A stretch of 11,022 nucleotides of DNA from assembly GCA_017304275.1 (NCBI GenBank), contig JAFKKW010000350.1, forward strand, positions 1 through 11,022, in the 5' to 3' direction. The position numbers and the translations under genes were made by a program. The stretch comes from Hyphomicrobiales bacterium (GTDB lineage: Bacteria > Pseudomonadota > Alphaproteobacteria > Rhizobiales > Hyphomicrobiaceae). Every line of letters begins with the position of its first letter. Position 1 is the stretch's first letter. This document shows positions 6,891 through 11,022 of this stretch, one piece after another. The notes under the pieces were generated by a model that worked only from the letters and a program-made list of their open reading frames with translations, had not been told where the DNA came from and did no database searches.

Positions 6891-6958
6891 GTGCTTCCGG
6901 AAAAGTGGGAACCGGGTCATGGCGAAGCGGTGCCCTCACGAAGTCCGATAAGAAGCAC
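6891..6958. repeat. dispersed palindromic repeat with internal insert
   Basis: Bounded by GTGCTTC (6891-6897) and GAAGCAC (6952-6958), a perfect 7-bp inverted repeat. The left part, CCGGAAAAGTGGGAACCGG, and the right part, TCCGATAAGAAGC, resemble the two halves of a very common Hyphomicrobiales palindromic repeat as I remember it. They are separated here by roughly 30 extra bases. Confidence 0.5.
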
Positions 6959-6972
6959 GGCCAAACAAAGGC

Positions 6973-7015
6973 CTAGAGCCGTTCCCCGATTCCGACAAAA
7001 CCGGAACGGCTCTAG
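6973..7015. repeat. perfect 13-bp inverted repeat overlapping the transporter stop codon
   Basis: CTAGAGCCGTTCC (6973-6985) and GGAACGGCTCTAG (7003-7015) are exact reverse complements around a 17-base loop. The TAG stop of the minus-strand transporter gene (7012-7014) lies in the right arm. It belongs to the CTAGAGC-type palindromes common in this order. It can form a strong hairpin at the end of the transporter mRNA, although no T-run follows. Confidence 0.65.
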
Positions 7016-8157
7016 CGTTTGTGCTTGGCGCGCTTGCGGCCTTTGCGGCTCGTGCGTTCGGCAGGTGATGGGGCGCGGGGCTCCGCGCGCTTGGGCGTCG
7101 GCTGCGGTTGTGCGGGGAGCGGCGCAGGTGCCGCGGCAATGAGGGGGTCCTCTGCTGGCGGCGCAGGCGGTGTCCGCGTCGGCAACGGAGCCGATTTCGG
7201 AGGGCGGCCGGCGAGGATGTCCTCCGCGCGGGCGTAATCGTGAGCCGACTGACCCTCGATAAAAATGTGGCGCACGGACGGCGTATGCGTGTGGATCGTC
7301 GCTTCGATGCGGGCCACGGTCGCCTCGATGTCTGCGGCCGTCACCGCGTCGTCGAAATCGACGCTGGCAACGACCAGGATGTCCGCGGGGCCCACGTGCA
7401 TGGTGCGGATCTCGTTCACGGCGCGGATGGGGCGGCCCGGTCCCATCTCCGCAACGATGGCCTCCTGGATATCGCGGCGCACGGCCGGGGCGGCGGATTC
7501 GCCGACGATGAGGCTTCGGATCTCGATGCCCATGAAGGCGGCGACGGCGCCGAGCAGGAGTCCGATCGCGATCGACGCATAGCCGTCTGCGGTCGACGAG
7601 CCGGTCCAGTCCGAGATCGCGATGCCGATCGCGGCAACGGCGATGCCGACGAGCGCGGCGATGTTCTCGACCAGCACGGTGAACAGTGTGGGATCTTTCG
7701 CCGCGCGAAAGGCGGCGCTTGCGGGCGCCGTGCCGTGCCGGCGGTTGACTGCGCCGACGGTCCTTGCGGCCGATATGGCCGAGAGCGCGAAAGCGAATGC
7801 CAGCACGACGTAGTTGAAGACGTGGTCCTTGATGGGGCGTGGCTCGATCAGCTTCTGGACGCCTTCGTAGATGGCGACGCCGGCGCCAAGCGAGAACAAG
7901 AGAACGGCGACGACGAAGCCCCAGAAGTAGAGCTCCCTGCCATAGCCGAAGGGATGGATGGCATCGGCCGGCCGGTCGGCGCGGCGGATGCCGAGCAGCA
8001 GCAGGGCCTGGTTGCCTGTGTCAGCCAGCGAATGGACAGCCTCGGCCAGCATGGCGGACGAGCCGGTCCAGGCGGCGGCCGCAAATTTCGCAACGGCGAT
8101 GCCGAAATTGGCCGTCAACGCCAGAACCACGACGCCTGTCGAACCGCTCGCTGCCAC
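7012..8157 (-). CDS. cation diffusion facilitator transporter (SLC30A9/ZitB-like)
   Basis: A 381-residue inner-membrane divalent-metal exporter, probably a zinc/proton antiporter. Seen in order: a first helix at about 8-29; TGSSAMLAEAVHSLADTGNQ (31-50) with the HxxxD metal site His42/Asp46; HPFGYGRELYFWGFVVA (68-84), typical of the SLC30A9-like branch; helices at about 77-99, 114-133, 160-181 and 190-212; and a cytoplasmic domain at about 213-303. Residues 164-165 are Glu-Asn where relatives I recall have Glu-Asp. The last 60 or so residues are Pro/Ala-rich and end in a very basic KGRKRAKHKR tail, beyond the usual family end. GTG 8157 was chosen because it gives the usual family N-terminus and has GGAG about 8 bp upstream. 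Longer in-frame starts would read through an intrinsic terminator and repeat elements. It converges with ssb. Confidence 0.88.
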   Translation of the reverse strand: MAASGSTGVVVLALTANFGIAVAKFAAAAWTGSSAMLAEAVHSLADTGNQALLLLGIRRADRPADAIHPFGYGRELYFWGFVVAVLLFSLGAGVAIYEGVQKLIEPRPIKDHVFNYVVLAFAFALSAISAARTVGAVNRRHGTAPASAAFRAAKDPTLFTVLVENIAALVGIAVAAIGIAISDWTGSSTADGYASIAIGLLLGAVAAFMGIEIRSLIVGESAAPAVRRDIQEAIVAEMGPGRPIRAVNEIRTMHVGPADILVVASVDFDDAVTAADIEATVARIEATIHTHTPSVRHIFIEGQSAHDYARAEDILAGRPPKSAPLPTRTPPAPPAEDPLIAAAPAPLPAQPQPTPKRAEPRAPSPAERTSRKGRKRAKHKR

Positions 8158-8218
8158 GCCCCGTGCTCCCGCCGTTCCGTTGATCCGTCCCGTGTGTAAG
8201 CGAGTTTCCGAAGCCCCG

Positions 8219-8263
8219 AAAGAAAAACCCCGTCGCAGGGTTTCCGCGGCGGGGTCGTTCTTT
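8219..8263 (-). terminator. intrinsic terminator, minus strand
   Basis: ACCCCGTCGC (8227-8236) and GCGGCGGGGT (8246-8255) form a 10-bp stem with one G-T type mismatch and a 9-base loop. AAAGAA (8219-8224) and TTCTTT (8258-8263) extend the pairing. Read on the minus strand, the stem is followed by TTTTTCTTTC, a good U-tract. It would end transcripts from the PRC-barrel gene about 310 nt after its stop and lies 62 bp before the GTG of the transporter gene. A plus-strand terminator (TTCTTTTG) is weaker but possible. Confidence 0.7.
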
Positions 8264-8284
8264 TGAGAGCGCCGGAACATGGGG

Positions 8285-8325
8285 CCCTGGGTCGGGGCTC
8301 GCCGCTGCGCGGCGTCCGGGATGAC
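8285..8325 (+). repeat. dispersed repeat element, copy A
   Basis: Starts CCCTGGGTCGGGGCTC, contains a CGCCGCTGCGCGGCG hairpin and ends GTCCGGGATGAC. This is the general form of an abundant intergenic palindromic element in Hyphomicrobiales genomes (CCCTGGG...CCGGGATGAC). Copy B lies inverted 112 bp further on. Confidence 0.5.
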
Positions 8326-8436
8326 CGTGGATGCGGCGGCGCGGGCGATTGGCCTTATCGCCTCTGTCCTCCACGGTCTCCCGCGCCGGCTCACGCCGTC
8401 GCTTGCCTGGAATGACAGCCTGGCAACTGCAATCCC

Positions 8437-8495
8437 TGTCATGCCGGCCGGAGCGAGGGCGCATCAGCGCCATCACGCAGAGCCGGGGCCCAGGG
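8437..8495 (-). repeat. dispersed repeat element, copy B (inverted)
   Basis: Read on the minus strand it starts CCCTGGGCCCCGGCTC and ends CCGGCCGGCATGACA, the same outline as copy A but in the opposite direction. The two copies therefore form a large imperfect inverted repeat spanning 8285-8495. Confidence 0.5.
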
Positions 8496-8571
8496 TTTAA
8501 GCAGAAACGATCGCGTTTGTTGTTCGAATCCCGGCTCGGCGCGTGTGCACCGGCCGGGATGAAACCCGTTG

Positions 8572-9219
8572 CTATGGATTGGCCGGTGCCGGCTGCTCGG
8601 GGGCGGCTGGCGTTTCAGGGGCGGGCGCGGGTGCCGGCTCGGTGGAGGAACCGCCGACAGCTTCCTTCGCGCTGTCGATGGCGCCGGACACGGCTTCTTT
8701 CGCCTTTTCGAGCGCGGGCCCGGCGGCCTCCTTGGCGGCGTCCAGCGCCTCCTGGGCTTTCTGCTTTGCCTCGTCGATCTGCGGCTTGGACTTGTCCGAG
8801 AACTCGTCGACCTTTTCCTTCGCGCGCTCGAAGAGGGACTTGGCGGGCTTCTTGCGCACGAACTCGGGCGCAGAATCGATCATTTCCTTCGTGAGGTCCG
8901 GCAGCGACACGAACAGCTTGCCGTCCTTCTCGTCGAACTGAATCGAGCCGAGCGCGACGCCGATCTTCTTTTCGGCCCAGCCGAAGTAGCCGCCGGTGCC
9001 CATGACGACGCCGACGACCTGATTCTGGTCGCTGACGATCAAGTCCTCGATGTCGGCAACGATGGTGCCGTCCTTGCCGTGGACCTTGGCGCCGATCAGG
9101 TGGTCCTTGGCCAGGTATTCCGCGTCGGACTGCGCCGGAAGAAATGTGGTGTCAGCCCACGCCGCTCCGAGGGGCGCTACTGCGAGCAGGGTGGCGGCGA
9201 AAAGCGAATGACGTTTCAT
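8572..9219 (-). CDS. exported PRC-barrel protein with 11-residue repeat tail
   Basis: A 215-residue protein in four parts. Residues 1-22 are a Sec signal peptide (MKRHSLFAATLLAVAPLGAAWA-D). Residues 30-110 match a PRC-barrel domain: LIGAKVHGKDGTIVADIEDL, QNQVVGVVMGTGGYFGWAEK and KKIGVALGSIQFDEKDGKLF are its usual strands. Residues 133-187 are five in-step 11-residue repeats of the type xxxx(V/I/L)(D/E)xAKEA, expected to form an extended amphipathic helix. Residues 188-215 are a Pro/Ala/Glu-rich tail. The protein is probably periplasmic; exported PRC-barrel proteins are common in Hyphomicrobiales and often linked to stress, but their role is not settled. ATG 9219 is preferred to an in-frame start at 9306 because it begins a proper signal peptide and has AGGA 9 bp upstream. 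A perfect 9-bp hairpin lies in its leader. The minus-strand terminator at 8219-8263 probably ends it. Confidence 0.88.
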   Translation of the reverse strand: MKRHSLFAATLLAVAPLGAAWADTTFLPAQSDAEYLAKDHLIGAKVHGKDGTIVADIEDLIVSDQNQVVGVVMGTGGYFGWAEKKIGVALGSIQFDEKDGKLFVSLPDLTKEMIDSAPEFVRKKPAKSLFERAKEKVDEFSDKSKPQIDEAKQKAQEALDAAKEAAGPALEKAKEAVSGAIDSAKEAVGGSSTEPAPAPAPETPAAPEQPAPANP

Positions 9220-9534
9220 GTGGTTGGTTCCTAGGAGGGCGATGATCCGCCCCGAAACGTGAGAGTCGGGGCGGCCTGTTTCAAGCATGAGATTGTAAAA
9301 TGCCAAGGGCGGGAGCGCGACTTATTGACAAGCTCCTGGTCGCACCGCGGGCACAACGCCCAAAACAGGGCTTCGTTCCCCCGATTCCGGGAGGGAAACC
9401 CTATTTTACGGCCCCTCCGCCATTGCCGCCGCGACGGCCGGTCGGGTAAACTCCGGGGATCAGAAAACCACCGCGGCGGCGGACGGGCCCAGTGCTCAAT
9501 TTGCCCTCCGCGCGCCCCATTCAGGACTTCCGCA
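9220..9534. other. divergent intergenic region upstream of gyrA, no gene seen
   Basis: The 315 bp between the PRC-barrel gene (minus) and gyrA (plus) should hold promoters for both. TTGCCG (9423-9428) and TAAACT (9447-9452), 18 bp apart and about 80 bp before the gyrA start, are the best candidate for a gyrA promoter by eye, with low confidence. TATTTT at 9402-9407 and TTGACA at 9325-9330 lack matching partners. A leader hairpin is listed separately. Confidence 0.5.
9247..9274 (-). promoter_or_regulatory. perfect 9-bp hairpin in the leader of the PRC-barrel gene
   Basis: CCGCCCCGA (9247-9255) and TCGGGGCGG (9266-9274) pair perfectly around a 10-base loop. The hairpin ends 27 bp before the ATG, just ahead of the ribosome site. 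It may stabilise the mRNA or form an operator. No T-run follows on the minus strand. Confidence 0.45.
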
Positions 9535-11022
9535 TTGACCGACACCAGCGACCTGCCGGGCGCGTCTGGCCCGAGCGATATCCGTCCCGTGCTCATCCAG
9601 GACGAGATGAAACGCTCGTACCTCGAATACGCGATGAGCGTTATCATCAGCCGCGCGCTGCCCGACGTGCGCGACGGCTTGAAGCCCGTGCACCGGCGCA
9701 TCCTCTACGCCATGCAGCGGCTCGGGCTCGACTGGAACAAGAAGCACATGAAATCGTCCAAGGTGGTGGGCGATACGATGGGCGACTTCCATCCGCACGG
9801 CAACCTGGCGATCTACGACGCGCTGGTGCGTCTCGCGCAGGAGTTCTCCATGCGCGTGCCGCTGATCGACGGGCAGGGCAACTTCGGTTCCGTGGACGGC
9901 GATCCGCCGGCGGCCGAGCGCTATACGGAAGCGCGGCTCTCCAAGGTCGCGCAGTTCCTGCTCGATGATCTCGACAAGGAAACCGTCGAGTTCAAGCCGA
10001 ACTACGACGACCGTCTCGAGGAGCCGGTCGTGCTGCCGGCGAAGTTCCCGAACCTGCTCGTCAACGGCGCGGGCGGCATCGCGGTCGGCATGGCGACGAA
10101 CATTCCGCCGCACAATCTCGGGGAGGTGATCGATGCGTGCATGCTCATGCTCGACAATCCCGAGACCACGATCGACGATCTCACGCAGATCATTCCCGGC
10201 CCGGATTTTCCGACCGGCGGTCTGATCCTCGGACGGCAGGGCGCGCTCGCCGCGTATCACAAGGGCCGCGGCTCGATCATCATGCGTGCCAAGGTCGAGG
10301 TGGAGGAGATCCGCAAGGATCGCGACGCGCTGGTCGTGACGGCGATCCCCTATCAGGTCAACAAGAAGACCTTGATCGAGAAGATCGCCGATCTGGTGCG
10401 CGAGAAGCGCGTGGAAGGCATCTCAGACATCTGGGACGAGACCAACCGCGAGGGTATGCGCATCGTCATCGAGCTCAAGCGCGACGCCATTGCCGACGTC
10501 GTCTTGAACCAGCTCTGGCGCTTTTCCGACCTGCAGACGACATTCGGCGCCAACATGCTGGCGCTCAACGGCGGCAAGCCCGAGCAGCTCAACCTGCGCG
10601 ATATCATCGAGGCGTTCACGAGCTTCCGCCAGGAGGTCGTGACGCGGCGCACGCGCTACCTGTTGTTCAAGGCCCGCGAGCGCGCGCACGTGTTGGTCGG
10701 CCTCGCGATCGCGGTCGCCAACATCGACGAGGTCATCAAGCTGATCCGCTTCTCGCCGTCGCCGGCGGAGGCGAAGGCGCAACTCATGGCGCGCGACTGG
10801 CCGGCCAAGGACATGGCGCCGTTGATCGAGCTGATCGCCGATCCGCGGCACGGGCTGGCGGCGGACGGCACCTACAAGCTTTCCGAGGAGCAGGCGAAGG
10901 CGATCCTCGAGTTGCGCCTTGCACGCCTGACCGCGCTGGGCCGCGACGAGATCGGCGACGAGCTCAAGAAGATCGCCGAGGAGATCAAGGATTATCTGGC
11001 GATCCTGTCGTCGCGGCTGCGC
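9535..11022 (+). CDS. gyrA: DNA gyrase subunit A, N-terminal 496 codons (runs off the window)
   Basis: GyrA with B subunits forms the type II topoisomerase that introduces negative supercoils. The start is TTG at 9535, with AGGA 8 bp upstream, giving LTDTSDLPGASGPSDIRPVL. Conserved blocks follow: YAMSVIISRALPDVRDGLKP (32-51), the winged-helix DNA site around HPHG (86-89), and Tyr130 in ERYTEARL, the predicted DNA-cleaving tyrosine (Tyr122 in E. coli). Then come NLLVNGAGGIAVGMATNIPP (173-192), IPYQVNK (271-277), KRVEGISDIWDE (291-302) and the start of the coiled-coil tower (from about 360). NFGSVDGD supports GyrA rather than ParC, which usually has FGN. At the quinolone site the E. coli Ser83 position is Leu91, preceded by Asn90, while Asp87 is kept as Asp95. 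The C-terminal beta-pinwheel lies outside the window. Confidence 0.96.
   Translation, partial: MTDTSDLPGASGPSDIRPVLIQDEMKRSYLEYAMSVIISRALPDVRDGLKPVHRRILYAMQRLGLDWNKKHMKSSKVVGDTMGDFHPHGNLAIYDALVRLAQEFSMRVPLIDGQGNFGSVDGDPPAAERYTEARLSKVAQFLLDDLDKETVEFKPNYDDRLEEPVVLPAKFPNLLVNGAGGIAVGMATNIPPHNLGEVIDACMLMLDNPETTIDDLTQIIPGPDFPTGGLILGRQGALAAYHKGRGSIIMRAKVEVEEIRKDRDALVVTAIPYQVNKKTLIEKIADLVREKRVEGISDIWDETNREGMRIVIELKRDAIADVVLNQLWRFSDLQTTFGANMLALNGGKPEQLNLRDIIEAFTSFRQEVVTRRTRYLLFKARERAHVLVGLAIAVANIDEVIKLIRFSPSPAEAKAQLMARDWPAKDMAPLIELIADPRHGLAADGTYKLSEEQAKAILELRLARLTALGRDEIGDELKKIAEEIKDYLAILSSRLR

Larger units (their letters stand above)
6695..7011. other. repeat-rich convergent intergenic region, no gene seen
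   Basis: The 317 bp between ssb and the convergent transporter gene are a patchwork of short hairpins: TTCCG...CGGAA at 6747-6763, a 10-bp GC hairpin at 6810-6832, an imperfect dyad at 6847-6876 (GATTTAGGTG / CACCTAAGTC), a bounded element at 6891-6958 and a perfect 13-bp inverted repeat at 6973-7015. GAACGGCTCT occurs at 6878-6887 and again in the last arm. This is typical of the small palindromic repeats of Hyphomicrobiales. Open frames here have no coding character. Confidence 0.7.
8158..8571. other. intergenic region with terminator and repeat copies, no gene seen
   Basis: The 414 bp between the PRC-barrel gene and the transporter gene (both minus strand) hold an intrinsic terminator (8219-8263), two inverted repeat-element copies (8285-8325 and 8437-8495) and part of a possible third (around 8405-8420, GCCTGGAATGACAGCC). 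Open frames through it translate into Arg/Ala/Pro-rich sequence typical of such repeats. GTTCGAATCC at 8522-8531 resembles a tRNA T-loop but has no tRNA around it. Confidence 0.65.

Noticed and set aside
8158..8442. N-terminal extension of the metal transporter to 8442
   Set aside because: It would translate through an intrinsic terminator and a repeat element, and the GTG at 8157 gives the normal family start with a ribosome site.
8515..8560. tRNA-like 3' portion (GTTCGAATCC at 8522-8531)
   Set aside because: The bases around the T-loop do not form a T-stem, and no anticodon arm, D-arm or acceptor stem can be built upstream. It is most likely chance or an unrecognisable fragment.
1..11022. 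CRISPR array, toxin-antitoxin pair, prophage or insertion sequence
   Set aside because: No regularly spaced direct repeats, no transposase or integrase motifs, no small overlapping toxin-antitoxin gene pair and no phage genes were seen on either strand.

Overview
The window is GC-rich (roughly two thirds G+C by eye) and fits an alphaproteobacterium of the order Hyphomicrobiales (Rhizobiales). The reasons are a DUF1489 protein, a LexA box of the alphaproteobacterial direct-repeat type (GAAC-N7-GAAC), ssb lying near gyrA, and intergenic spaces filled with the hairpin-forming repeat families common in that order. Genus cannot be set from the sequence alone.

Layout. 1-332: C-terminal end of an unrecognised protein (+). 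346-783: DUF1489 protein (+). 797-1921: HisC-like PLP aminotransferase (+). 2023-2424 (+) and 2494-2943 (-): two convergent, small, probably exported proteins without a recognised family. 3031-3110: AT-rich regulatory-looking stretch with two dyads. 3129-3488: YkgJ-type cysteine-cluster protein (-), divergent from 3804-5855 (+), a five-helix membrane protein with about 36 pentapeptide repeats and an unassigned C-terminal domain. 5890-5904: a perfect LexA box 278 bp before ssb (6182-6694, +). 6695-7011: a patchwork of repeat hairpins. 7012-8157: SLC30A9/ZitB-like cation diffusion facilitator (-). 8158-8571: intrinsic terminator plus inverted repeat-element copies. 8572-9219: exported PRC-barrel protein with a five-fold 11-residue repeat tail (-). 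9535-11022: first 496 codons of gyrA (+), TTG start, running off the window.

Functional picture. ssb and gyrA are housekeeping DNA-metabolism genes, and the LexA box suggests SOS control on the ssb side. In many Hyphomicrobiales uvrA sits divergently beside ssb and shares this kind of site; here that position is held by the pentapeptide-repeat gene. The remaining genes look like independent envelope, metal or stress functions, not one pathway. I see no CRISPR array, toxin-antitoxin pair, transposase, phage module or tRNA gene. I do not see a clearly new multi-gene system. The most notable items are the membrane-anchored pentapeptide protein, the LexA box without uvrA, the Leu at the GyrA Ser83 position, and the LEA-like 11-mer repeats in the PRC-barrel protein.
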